Below are positions 1-5,646 of a stretch of DNA of 7,220 nt, piece by piece. Both the position numbers and the translations under genes were made by a program. Source of the DNA: an uncultured Eubacteriales bacterium (GTDB lineage: Bacteria > Bacillota > Clostridia > Oscillospirales > Oscillospiraceae); assembly GCA_902461475.1 (NCBI GenBank), contig CABPXX010000059.1, positions 1-7,220 of the forward strand. The letters are read 5' to 3'. The notes beneath the pieces were generated by a model that saw nothing but the letters and a program-made list of their open reading frames with translations, had not been told where the DNA came from and searched no databases. Position 1 is the stretch's first letter. Every line of letters starts with the position of its first letter.

Positions 1-170
1 CGGTGATTGTGGAGATGTCGGCGGTGGGGGGCGCCCTCATTGTGGGCATCGCCATCAACATGCTGGGGCTGGGCAGAGAGAAGATCAAGGTGGGGAATAT
101 GCTCCCCGCCATGTTCCTGCCCCTGGTGTATTTCCCTATTTCTCACGTGATCGGCAGCCTGGTGTCCTAG
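1..170 (+). CDS. DUF554 family membrane protein, C-terminal fragment
   Basis: Only the last 55 complete codons are in the window (reading frame from base 3, stop TAG at 168-170). The fragment has a hydrophobic, glycine-rich segment (SAVGGALIVGIAINMLGL), a short basic stretch (GREKIKVGN) and a second hydrophobic segment (MLPAMFLPLVYFPIS). This matches my memory of the C-terminus of DUF554 proteins, which are predicted multi-pass inner membrane proteins of unknown function. The GG-I-GI-N-LG pattern followed by K-I-V-N-LPA is the recognisable part. The gene ends inside its own terminator, so it is transcriptionally separate from the butyrate operon downstream. No function can be assigned from this piece, and another small membrane transporter family is possible. 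Confidence 0.72.
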   Translation, partial: VIVEMSAVGGALIVGIAINMLGLGREKIKVGNMLPAMFLPLVYFPISHVIGSLVS

Positions 171-184
171 GCTGCCGATTTTTT
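150..184 (+). terminator. Intrinsic terminator of the DUF554 gene
   Basis: A perfect 10-bp inverted repeat has arms ATCGGCAGCC at 150-159 and GGCTGCCGAT at 170-179, with a 10-base loop. The T-run is at 179-184. The TAG stop codon (168-170) falls in the loop and the first base of the 3' arm, so the left arm is part of the last codons. It should insulate the crt operon from upstream transcription. Confidence 0.93.
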
Positions 185-263
185 GCCCTGGAAATGGGCA
201 CTATGCACAAAAACAAAGGAAAAAATACCGTTTGGAATGTACAGGTAATTATAAGAAAATTCC

Positions 264-292
264 TTGCAAATGGGCCTGGAAAGCAGTATACT
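264..292 (+). promoter_or_regulatory. Candidate sigma-A promoter of the crt operon
   Basis: TTGCAA (264-269, 4 of 6 to TTGACA) and TATACT (287-292, 5 of 6 to TATAAT) are separated by exactly 17 bases. Transcription would begin near 299, giving a leader of about 177 nt before crt and placing both Rex-like palindromes downstream of the start. A second possible -10, TATAAC at 391-396, lies inside the second palindrome, but its -35 region is poor. I prefer the first promoter, without excluding the second. Confidence 0.6.
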
Positions 293-333
293 GGATGTCA
301 GGAAACGACATTCCGAATTTTTTTGCGGCAAAT

Positions 334-351
334 TTGTTAAAAAAATAACGA
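334..351. promoter_or_regulatory. Rex-like operator, site 1
   Basis: The 18-bp site begins TTGTTAA, has four A's in the spacer and ends ATAACGA. It matches 12 of the 14 defined positions of the Firmicute Rex operator TTGTTAA-N4-TTAACAA. The inner palindrome is GTTA-N6-TAAC (336-349). Rex is a redox-sensing repressor that leaves DNA when NADH is high. In clostridia such as C. acetobutylicum it is known to control the crt-bcd-etf-hbd genes, so the position is biologically sensible. Assignment to Rex is inference from the motif and the gene context. Confidence 0.62.
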
Positions 352-380
352 CAAGTCTGCCGCTCGCCTTTTGTAAAGTC

Positions 381-398
381 GTGTTAAAAATATAACGT
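381..398. promoter_or_regulatory. Rex-like operator, site 2
   Basis: This is a second copy of the same palindrome, GTTA-N6-TAAC at 383-396. It differs from site 1 at one base in the 14-bp core. In the full 18 bp it matches 10 of 14 Rex consensus positions, so it is the weaker site. It lies 47 bp downstream of site 1, centre to centre, about 4.5 helical turns. It covers the alternative -10 candidate TATAAC (391-396). Confidence 0.5.
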
Positions 399-475
399 TC
401 CACCGCAGTTTGATGGAAATTCGATGAAGAAAAGGTAGTCTGGATGTAAAATTTGATTGCAAGGAGGCAATCCAC

Positions 476-1252
476 ATGTCATTTGTGAAGTTTGAAAAGC
501 AGGGCAATGTGGCCGTTCTGACCATCGACCGTCCCGAGGCCCTCAACGCCCTGAACTCTCAGGTCCTGTGCGACTTGGACGCCGCCATCTCCCAGGTGGA
601 GGCCGACGACGAGGTCCGTGTTGTGGTGCTCACTGGCGCTGGCCGTTCCTTCGTGGCTGGTGCTGATATCGGCGAGATGGTGAACTTCTCCGCCATCGAC
701 GGCAAGAAGTTTGGTGTCCACGGCGGCTCCATCTTCCTGCGCCTGGAGAACCTGTCCAAGCCCGTCATCGCTGCCATCAACGGCTTTGCTCTGGGCGGCG
801 GCTGCGAGCTGGCCATGGCCTGTGACATCCGCATTGCCTCTGAGAAGGCCAAGTTCGGCCAGCCCGAGGTGGGCCTGGGCATCACCCCCGGCTTCGGCGG
901 CACCCAGCGTCTGCCCCGCATCGTGGGCATCTCCAAGGCCATGGAGCTGATCCTCACCGCCAAGGTCATCGGCGCTGCCGAGGCCAAGGAGATCGGCCTG
1001 GTCTCCCAGGTGTATGCTCCCGAGGAGCTGATGGACAAGGCCCTGGAGCTGGCCAACGCCATCTGCGCCAACGCCCCCATCGCCGTGTCCGAGTCCAAGC
1101 GCTGCATCCGCATGGGCATGCAGACCGACATCGCCACCGGCTCCGCCTTCGAGGCTGAGGCCTTCGGCGTGACCTGCGGCACCCAGGACAAGAACGAGGG
1201 TATGGGCGCGTTCCTTGAGAAGCGCGCTGAGAAGCACTTCCAGAACAAGTAA
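476..1252 (+). CDS. crt: Crotonase (3-hydroxybutyryl-CoA dehydratase)
   Basis: This is a 258-residue enoyl-CoA hydratase/isomerase family enzyme of usual length. It dehydrates 3-hydroxybutyryl-CoA to crotonyl-CoA in the cytosolic butyrate pathway. The N-terminal strand [15 protein letters not shown] (13-27) is typical. The AGADIGEM segment (61-68) and the glycines of GGGCE (107-111) form the CoA thioester oxyanion hole. By alignment from memory with rat enoyl-CoA hydratase (Glu144, Glu164), the catalytic acids are Glu111 in [11 protein letters not shown] and Glu131 in QPEVGLG. The C-terminus ([13 protein letters not shown]) is the usual crotonase trimer tail. The start is ATG 476 with AAGGAGG 8 bases upstream. 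It is the first gene of the operon, with hbd 55 bases downstream. The short-chain dehydratase assignment rests on context, since sequence alone fits other hydratases. Confidence 0.95.
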   Translation: MSFVKFEKQGNVAVLTIDRPEALNALNSQVLCDLDAAISQVEADDEVRVVVLTGAGRSFVAGADIGEMVNFSAIDGKKFGVHGGSIFLRLENLSKPVIAAINGFALGGGCELAMACDIRIASEKAKFGQPEVGLGITPGFGGTQRLPRIVGISKAMELILTAKVIGAAEAKEIGLVSQVYAPEELMDKALELANAICANAPIAVSESKRCIRMGMQTDIATGSAFEAEAFGVTCGTQDKNEGMGAFLEKRAEKHFQNK

Positions 1253-1277
1253 GCTATTTCTCTTATCATATATTAAA

Positions 1278-1292
1278 ACTGGTCATTCCAGT
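1278..1292 (+). other. Small hairpin abutting the hbd ribosome binding site
   Basis: A perfect 5-bp inverted repeat, ACTGG (1278-1282) and CCAGT (1288-1292) with loop TCATT, ends directly against the Shine-Dalgarno sequence at 1293-1300. It leaves the ribosome binding site single-stranded. It may serve as a stability or translation element, but it is short enough to be chance. Confidence 0.35.
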
Positions 1293-1300
1293 GAGGAGGA
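1293..1300 (+). promoter_or_regulatory. Ribosome binding site fixing the hbd start
   Basis: GAGGAGGA stands 7 bases before ATG 1308. The open frame extends back to an ATG at 1215 inside crt, but that codon has no such site and would add 31 residues unlike any dehydrogenase. The start at 1308 is therefore chosen. Confidence 0.9.
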
Positions 1301-1307
1301 ACTTATC

Positions 1308-2159
1308 ATGAAGAAAGTTGTAGTCATCGGTGGCGGCACCATGGGTCTGGACATCGCCCAGGTCTTCGCTCGCAAGGGCTTTGACGTGGTTGTTCGTGAC
1401 ATTAAGGACGAGATCATCCAGGCTTCCGAGGCCCGTCTGAACAAGGGTCTGGACAAGCTGGTGGCCAAGGGCAAGATGGACGAGGCTGGCAAGCAGGCCA
1501 TCCTGGACAAGATGTCCTTCACCACCGACCTGAACGCTGCTGCTGATGCTGACCTGGTGGTTGAGGCCGCCATTGAGAACCTGGAGATCAAGAAGTCCAT
1601 CTTCGCTGAGCTGGACGCCATCTGCAAGCCCGAGACCATCCTGGCTTCCAACACCTCTTCCATCTCCATCACCGCCATCGCTGCCGCTACCAAGCGTCCC
1701 GACCGCTTCATCGGCATGCACTTCTTCAACCCCGCCACTGTCATGAAGCTGGTGGAGGTTATCCGCGGCGCCAACACCTCCGACGAGACCTACAAGGCCA
1801 TCTATGACCTGTCCGTGGAGATCGGCAAGGAGCCCGTGGAGGTCAACGAGGCCCCCGGTTTCGTGGTCAACAAGATCCTGATCCCCATGATCAACGAGGC
1901 CTGCGACCTGCTGTACACCGGTGTTGCCACTGCTGAGGGCATCGACACCGCCATGAAGCTGGGTGCCAACCACCCCATGGGCCCCCTGGCTCTGGGCGAT
2001 CTGGTTGGTCTGGACGTGTGCCTGGCCATCATGGACACTCTGTACAATGAGACCCACGATCCCAAGTACCGCGCCTCCCTGCTGATGCGCAAGATGGTGC
2101 GCGCTGGCCACCTGGGCCGCAAGACCGGCAAGGGTTTCTTTGACTACACCAAGAAATAA
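1308..2159 (+). CDS. hbd: 3-hydroxybutyryl-CoA dehydrogenase
   Basis: This 283-residue cytosolic enzyme reduces acetoacetyl-CoA to 3-hydroxybutyryl-CoA with NAD(P)H, supplying Crt. The N-terminal Rossmann domain begins with [10 protein letters not shown] (4-13), a GxGxxG dinucleotide site. Asp31 at the end of the second strand favours NADH. The family motif ASNTSSIS (113-120) contains a substrate-contacting serine. His138 in GMHFFNP and Glu150, 12 residues later, match the His-Glu catalytic dyad of the family. APGFVVNKI (182-190), with Asn188, begins the C-terminal helical dimerisation domain, and [14 protein letters not shown] is the usual ending. Length is normal. It lies second in the operon, between crt and bcd, whereas in C. 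acetobutylicum hbd follows etfA. A GC-rich hairpin separates it from bcd. NADH preference is inferred from Asp31 only. Confidence 0.96.
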   Translation: MKKVVVIGGGTMGLDIAQVFARKGFDVVVRDIKDEIIQASEARLNKGLDKLVAKGKMDEAGKQAILDKMSFTTDLNAAADADLVVEAAIENLEIKKSIFAELDAICKPETILASNTSSISITAIAAATKRPDRFIGMHFFNPATVMKLVEVIRGANTSDETYKAIYDLSVEIGKEPVEVNEAPGFVVNKILIPMINEACDLLYTGVATAEGIDTAMKLGANHPMGPLALGDLVGLDVCLAIMDTLYNETHDPKYRASLLMRKMVRAGHLGRKTGKGFFDYTKK

Positions 2160-2170
2160 TTTGCTCCCAT

Positions 2171-2197
2171 CCGGGGGGCGGCAATGCCACCCCCCGG
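2171..2197 (+). repeat. Strong intercistronic hairpin between hbd and bcd
   Basis: Arms CCGGGGGG (2171-2178) and CCCCCCGG (2190-2197) pair perfectly over 8 bp. After one C-A mismatch, GGC/GCC pair again around a 3-base AAT loop, giving 11 pairs in all. No T-run follows, so it does not look like a normal intrinsic terminator. The likely role is mRNA 3'-end protection, processing or partial polarity between hbd and bcd. The bcd ribosome binding site is 12 bases further on and stays outside the stem. Confidence 0.75.
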
Positions 2198-2209
2198 TCT
2201 CATACTGAT

Positions 2210-2216
2210 AAGGAGG
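2210..2216 (+). promoter_or_regulatory. Ribosome binding site fixing the bcd start
   Basis: AAGGAGG stands 9 bases before ATG 2226. An in-frame ATG at 2184 lies in the loop region of the preceding hairpin, has no ribosome binding site and would add 14 residues (MPPPGLILIRRKHS) foreign to the family. The start at 2226 is therefore preferred. Confidence 0.92.
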
Positions 2217-2225
2217 AAACATTCC

Positions 2226-3389
2226 ATGGATTTCAAACTGTCCAAAGAACAAGAAATGATGCGCAAGCTGTTCCGTGAGTTTGCGGAGAACGAGGTCAAG
2301 CCTCTGGCTGCCATGGTGGACGAGGAGGAGATGTTCCCCGAGAACACCGTCAAGAAGATGGCTGAGCTGGGCATGATGGGCATCTACTTCCCCAAGAAGT
2401 ACGGCGGCGCTGGCGCCGACGTGGTGAGCTACGCCATGGCCGTGGAGGAGCTGTCCAAGGTCTGCGGCACCACCGGTGTTATCGTGTCCGCTCACACCAG
2501 CCTGTGCTGCGCTCCCATCTACGAGAACGGCACCGAGGAGCAGAAGATGAAGTATCTGCCCAAGCTGTGCTCCGGTGAGTGGCTGGGCGCCTTCGGTCTG
2601 ACCGAGCCCGGCGCTGGTACCGACGCTCAGGGTCAGCAGACCACCGCCGTGCTGGATGAGTCCGGTGAGAACTGGATCATCAACGGCTCCAAGATCTTCA
2701 TCACCAACGCTGGCTTCGCCAACGTGTTCGTCATCTTCGCCGTCACCGGCACCGTGCTGGACAAGCGCGGCCGCAAGAGCAAGGAGATCTCCGCTTTCAT
2801 CGTGGAGCGCACCGATCCCGGCTTCAAGGTTGGTAAGCACGAGAAGAAGATGGGTATCCGCGGCTCCTCCACCTGCGAGCTGATTTTCGAGGATTGCGTC
2901 ATTCCCAAGGACCGTCTGCTGGGCAAGCAGGGCAAGGGCTTCGCCATCGCCATGAAGACCCTGGACGGCGGCCGTATCGGCATCGCTGCTCAGGCTCTGG
3001 GTCTGGGCGAGGGCGCCGTGGAAGAGGCCATCAACTACACCAAGGAGCGCGTGCAGTTCGGTCGTCGCATTTCCCAGTTCCAGAACACCCAGTTCCAGCT
3101 GGCTGAGATGCACACCAAGATGCAGGCCGCTCAATTCCTGGTCTACTCCGCCGCTGCCAAGAAGCAGGCTGGCGAGAAGTACACCATGGACGCCGCCATG
3201 GCCAAGCTCTTCGCTGCTGAGGCTGCCAGCGACGTGACCCGTCGTGCCGTTCAGCTGTTCGGTGGCTACGGATACACCCGTGATTACCCCGTGGAGCGCA
3301 TGATGCGTGACGCCAAGATCACCGAGATCTACGAGGGTACTTCCGAGGTTCAGCGTATGGTTATCGCTGCCAACCTGGGCATTAAGTAA
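2226..3389 (+). CDS. bcd: Butyryl-CoA dehydrogenase (crotonyl-CoA reductase)
   Basis: This is a 387-residue acyl-CoA dehydrogenase. With EtfB/EtfA it reduces crotonyl-CoA to butyryl-CoA in the cytosol. By family knowledge the clostridial complex couples this exergonic step to ferredoxin reduction by NADH. The order is an N-terminal helical domain (1-120), the family signature GAFGLTEPGAGTD (121-133) in the beta-domain, GIRGSSTCELIFEDC (210-224), and the C-terminal helical FAD domain with QLFGGYGYTRDYPVER (343-358). Glu370 in ITEIYEGTSE occupies the catalytic base position of short-chain enzymes (Glu367 in Megasphaera BCD). The loop TGTVLDKRGRKSKE (174-187) looks a few residues longer than in many homologues. 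It is followed by etfB after 20 bases, as expected for a co-produced complex. Substrate chain length is inferred from context. Confidence 0.96.
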   Translation: MDFKLSKEQEMMRKLFREFAENEVKPLAAMVDEEEMFPENTVKKMAELGMMGIYFPKKYGGAGADVVSYAMAVEELSKVCGTTGVIVSAHTSLCCAPIYENGTEEQKMKYLPKLCSGEWLGAFGLTEPGAGTDAQGQQTTAVLDESGENWIINGSKIFITNAGFANVFVIFAVTGTVLDKRGRKSKEISAFIVERTDPGFKVGKHEKKMGIRGSSTCELIFEDCVIPKDRLLGKQGKGFAIAMKTLDGGRIGIAAQALGLGEGAVEEAINYTKERVQFGRRISQFQNTQFQLAEMHTKMQAAQFLVYSAAAKKQAGEKYTMDAAMAKLFAAEAASDVTRRAVQLFGGYGYTRDYPVERMMRDAKITEIYEGTSEVQRMVIAANLGIK

Positions 3390-3409
3390 TTGAGGAGGAA
3401 GAGCGCATT

Positions 3410-4213
3410 ATGAAAATCATTGTCTGTGTCAAGCAGGTGCCCGACACCTCCGGCAAGGTTGCTGTGAAGGCTGACGGCACCATGGACCGTGCCGCTATGG
3501 CCACCATCTCCAACCCCGATGATATGAACGCTCTGGAGGCCGCCCTCCAGATCAAGGATAAGAACCCCGACACCAAGGTGGTTGTCATCTCCATGGGTCC
3601 CCCTCCCACGGAGTCCATGCTGCGTGAGTGCCTGGCTATGGGCGCTGACGAGGCCGTGCTGGTGTCCGCCCGTGAGTTCGGCGGCGCTGATACCTTCGCC
3701 ACCTCCACCACTCTGACCGCTGCCATCCGCAAGATCGGCGTGGAGAAGGACGACATCGTGTTCTGTGGCCGTCAGGCCATCGACGGTGACACCGCTCAGG
3801 TCGGTCCCCAGATCGCTGAGAAGCTGGGCCTGCCCCAGGTCTCCTATGTCACCGGCATCGACTACACCGACGGCCAGCTCACCGTTCGCCGCGAGCTGGA
3901 GGATGGCTACATGACCATCAAGGTGCAGACTCCCTGCCTGCTGACCTGCATCAAGGAGCTGAACACTCCCCGTTACATGCGTGTGGCTGGCATCATGGAT
4001 TGCTATTCCAAGCCCTACACCGTGCTGGACTTCAACGCTCTGGTGGACGATCCCATGGTGGAGCTGGAGACTGTCGGCCTGAAGGGCTCTCCCACTCAGG
4101 TGTACAAGTCCTTCTCTCCCCCCGTCAAGGGCGCTGGCACCATGCTGGAAGGTGCCGACAAGGCCACCTGCGAGCAGCTGGTGTCCATTCTGGGCGAGAA
4201 GCACATCATTTAA
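3410..4213 (+). CDS. etfB: Electron transfer flavoprotein, beta subunit (bifurcating type)
   Basis: This 267-residue subunit forms, with EtfA, the NADH-oxidising flavoprotein partner of Bcd. MKIIVCVKQVPDT at the N-terminus and INPDD-like SNPDDMNALEAAL (35-47) are family hallmarks. GRQAIDGDTAQVGP (120-133) is the loop that, in characterised bifurcating ETFs such as that of Acidaminococcus, helps hold the beta-FAD replacing AMP. GLKGSPTQV (223-231) near the C-terminus is also typical. NADH is proposed to donate to the beta-FAD, which splits electrons between ferredoxin and the alpha-FAD. Start ATG 3410 has AGGAGG (3393-3398) 11 bases upstream. The gap to etfA is 18 bases, with a ribosome binding site in it. 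The bifurcating class is inferred from the motif and from coupling to bcd. Confidence 0.95.
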   Translation: MKIIVCVKQVPDTSGKVAVKADGTMDRAAMATISNPDDMNALEAALQIKDKNPDTKVVVISMGPPPTESMLRECLAMGADEAVLVSAREFGGADTFATSTTLTAAIRKIGVEKDDIVFCGRQAIDGDTAQVGPQIAEKLGLPQVSYVTGIDYTDGQLTVRRELEDGYMTIKVQTPCLLTCIKELNTPRYMRVAGIMDCYSKPYTVLDFNALVDDPMVELETVGLKGSPTQVYKSFSPPVKGAGTMLEGADKATCEQLVSILGEKHII

Positions 4214-4231
4214 GGGAAGGAGCACTGAATT

Positions 4232-5338
4232 ATGGCTTTCAATAGTAAAGACACCGCCGCCTTCAAGGGCGTGTGGGTATTCTGCGAGCAGCGCGACGGC
4301 GTCATCCTGAGCACTGGCTACCAGCTGCTCAGCGAGGGCCGCAAGCTGGCCAACGATCTGGGCGTGGAGCTGTGCGGCGTGCTGCTGGGCCACGAGGTCA
4401 ACGAGACCTACGCCAAGGCTCTGGGCGGCTACGGCGCTGACCGTGTGTACATCTGCGATCACCCCCTGCTGAAGGACTACACCACCGATGCCTACACCAA
4501 GGTCATCTGCGACCTGGTGGAGGAGAAGAAGCCCGAGATCTTCCTCATCGGCGCTACCAACATCGGCCGTGACCTGGGCCCCCGTGTGGCTGCCCGTCTG
4601 AAGACCGGTCTGACCGCTGACTGCACCCACCTGGACGTGGATGTGGAGAAGTACAAGGCTTTCCTGAAGACCACCTCCACCATCGACGTGGACAACACCA
4701 AGTTCGAGGAGAACACCAACCTGAAGATGACCCGTCCCGCCTTTGGCGGCCACCTGATGGCCACCATCGTGTGCCCCGACTATCGTCCTCAGATGTCCAC
4801 CGTGCGTCCCGGCGTGATGCAGACCCAGGCCTACAACGAGGAGACCGCCGCTAAGACCGTTCTGGAGAAGGTGGACGTGCAGCTGACCAAGGAAGACATC
4901 CACGTGGACCTGGTGGAGATCGTCAAGTCCGCCAAGAAGGCCGTTGACCTGATTGGCGCCGACGTGGTTGTCTCCGTGGGCCGTGGTATCAGCGCCGACC
5001 CCAAGCGTGGTCTGGAGATCGCTGAGGAGCTGGCCAACGTCCTGGGCGGCGTGGTTGGCGCTTCCCGTGCCGTGGTGGACGACGGCTACATCGGTGTGGA
5101 CCACCAGGTTGGTCAGACCGGTAAGACCGTTCACCCCAAGATCTATGTGGCCCTGGGCATTTCCGGCGCCATTCAGCACGTGTCCGGCATGCAGGACGCT
5201 GAGTGCATCATCGCCGTGAACAAGAATGCCAACGCCCCCATCTTCGACGTGGCTACCTACGGCATCACTGGCGACCTGTTCAAGGTTGGCCCCATGCTGA
5301 CTGAGGCCATTGCCAAGTACAAGGCTGAGAAGGCCTAA
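4232..5338 (+). CDS. etfA: Electron transfer flavoprotein, alpha subunit
   Basis: This 368-residue subunit carries the FAD that shuttles electrons to Bcd. The N-terminal ETF domain (about 12-190) contains GATNIGRDLGPRVAARLKTGLTADCT (107-132). The C-terminal FAD domain (about 243-360) has VSVGRGI, GASRAVVD (276-283), GQTGKTV (294-300), the GISGAIQH signature (309-316) and the closing GDLFKVGPMLTEAI. The protein is about 30 residues longer than the roughly 336-338 residues I recall for C. acetobutylicum or Acidaminococcus EtfA. Much of this is a charged insert at about 137-163, between TADCT and MTRPAFGG, which I have seen in gut butyrate producers. Start ATG 4232 has AAGGAG (4217-4222) 9 bases upstream. 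It is the last gene of the operon and is followed 11 bases later by the terminator. Confidence 0.95.
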   Translation: MAFNSKDTAAFKGVWVFCEQRDGVILSTGYQLLSEGRKLANDLGVELCGVLLGHEVNETYAKALGGYGADRVYICDHPLLKDYTTDAYTKVICDLVEEKKPEIFLIGATNIGRDLGPRVAARLKTGLTADCTHLDVDVEKYKAFLKTTSTIDVDNTKFEENTNLKMTRPAFGGHLMATIVCPDYRPQMSTVRPGVMQTQAYNEETAAKTVLEKVDVQLTKEDIHVDLVEIVKSAKKAVDLIGADVVVSVGRGISADPKRGLEIAEELANVLGGVVGASRAVVDDGYIGVDHQVGQTGKTVHPKIYVALGISGAIQHVSGMQDAECIIAVNKNANAPIFDVATYGITGDLFKVGPMLTEAIAKYKAEKA

Positions 5339-5349
5339 TCGACCATTTC

Positions 5350-5382
5350 AAACATGGGTCCCCTCGGGGACCCATGTTTTTT
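5350..5382 (+). terminator. Intrinsic terminator of the butyrate operon
   Basis: Arms ACATGGGTCCCC (5352-5363) and GGGGACCCATGT (5366-5377) are perfectly complementary. Realistically this is 11 bp with a 4-base CTCG loop, extendable outward by two A-T pairs (5350-5351 with 5378-5379). Six T's follow at 5377-5382. It starts 11 bases after the etfA stop, so the operon ends here. Confidence 0.97.
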
Positions 5383-5523
5383 ACCCTTTCCCAGCAAGAA
5401 ATTTCCAATTGCGTGGATTTTATCGCTGTTCTAGCCACTTTAGCAGGATAGAAAACTACCAGTTCCGGCCCTGCGTAATTTTGGAAAAAACATGGAATCC
5501 CTTGTACCACAACGGGTTGAGGC
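5383..5523. other. Non-coding spacer with an imperfect palindrome
   Basis: I see no gene with a ribosome binding site and plausible composition here. The open frame spanning 5310-5636 runs through the etfA terminator and has no family resemblance. One imperfect inverted repeat, CCCTTGT (5499-5505) and ACAACGGG (5509-5516) around ACC, could be an operator, but it matches no regulator site I know. Confidence 0.5.
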
Positions 5524-5587
5524 TGTTGAAAACTTTGTGGAAGCTGTGGATAACTCCCTGTAATCTCTGTGTAAAGCCTGTGGGAAG
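5524..5587. promoter_or_regulatory. DnaA-box-like cluster, one perfect box
   Basis: TGTGGATAA at 5545-5553 is the exact complement of the consensus DnaA box TTATCCACA. In the same orientation nearby are TGTTGAAAA (5524-5532, two mismatches) and weaker copies TGTGGAAGC (5536-5544), TGTGTAAAG (5568-5576) and TGTGGGAAG (5579-5587), each with three mismatches. The cluster lies 24 bases or more upstream of the fhs -35 element. It could bind the replication initiator DnaA as a titration or regulatory site. No dnaA, dnaN or AT-rich unwinding element is present, so this is not shown to be an origin. Confidence 0.4.
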
Positions 5588-5603
5588 GGAGGGCAAAGCG
5601 GGG
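5582..5603 (+). other. G-quadruplex motif upstream of the fhs promoter
   Basis: Four G-runs on the + strand (5582-5584, 5587-5589, 5591-5593, 5600-5603) have loops of 2, 1 and 6 bases, which satisfies the canonical G3+N1-7 rule. The motif ends 7 bases before the fhs -35 box. Three further GGG runs (5616-5618, 5622-5624, 5626-5628) lie within the promoter spacer. Folding in the cell is inference. Confidence 0.5.
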
Positions 5604-5610
5604 AAAGGCC

Positions 5611-5639
5611 TTGACGGGTGTGGGCGGGCATGGTAAGAT
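5611..5639 (+). promoter_or_regulatory. Sigma-A promoter of fhs with extended -10
   Basis: TTGACG (5611-5616, 5 of 6) and TAAGAT (5634-5639, 4 of 6) are 17 bases apart, and TG at 5631-5632 supplies an extended -10. Transcription would start near 5646-5647, exactly at the 5' edge of the riboswitch P1 stem, which supports both calls. Confidence 0.8.
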
Positions 5640-5646
5640 AAACCTG

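Larger units (their letters stand above)
171..475. other. Non-coding leader region upstream of crt
   Basis: This AT-rich gap of about 305 bases contains no convincing reading frame on either strand. Beyond the terminator tail, promoter and operator candidates, I see an imperfect hairpin (about 293-314, core arms ATGTC at 295-299 and GACAT at 307-311) followed by seven T's at 318-324. It would act as a weak terminator or attenuator only for a transcript starting upstream of 293. The crt ribosome binding site AAGGAGG lies at 461-467. Confidence 0.7.

Noticed and set aside
1215..1307. Upstream ATG that would lengthen hbd by 31 residues
   Set aside because: It overlaps the end of crt, lacks a ribosome binding site and adds residues outside the family. 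ATG 1308 has a strong site and begins the Rossmann strand correctly.
2184..2225. Upstream ATG that would lengthen bcd by 14 residues
   Set aside because: The codon is inside the intercistronic hairpin with no ribosome binding site. ATG 2226 follows AAGGAGG at normal spacing.
1266..3134. 622-residue open frame on the minus strand across hbd and bcd
   Set aside because: It is a shadow of the biased codon use of the + strand genes. It is rich in L, G, H, V and D with no family resemblance, has no ribosome binding site that I can see, and covers two well-identified genes and their gap.
3350..5179. 609-residue open frame on the minus strand across etfB and etfA
   Set aside because: It has the same low-complexity L/G/H/V composition as the other antisense shadow, and the + strand genes are unmistakable.
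5383..5610. Possible replication origin
   Set aside because: There is only one perfect DnaA box, no clear AT-rich unwinding tract beside it and no dnaA/dnaN/rpmH neighbours. The neighbours are metabolic genes with their own terminator and riboswitch.
5310..5636. 108-residue open frame on the + strand after etfA
   Set aside because: It overlaps the etfA end, runs through the operon terminator and the DnaA/G-run region, has no ribosome binding site and has no recognisable protein character.
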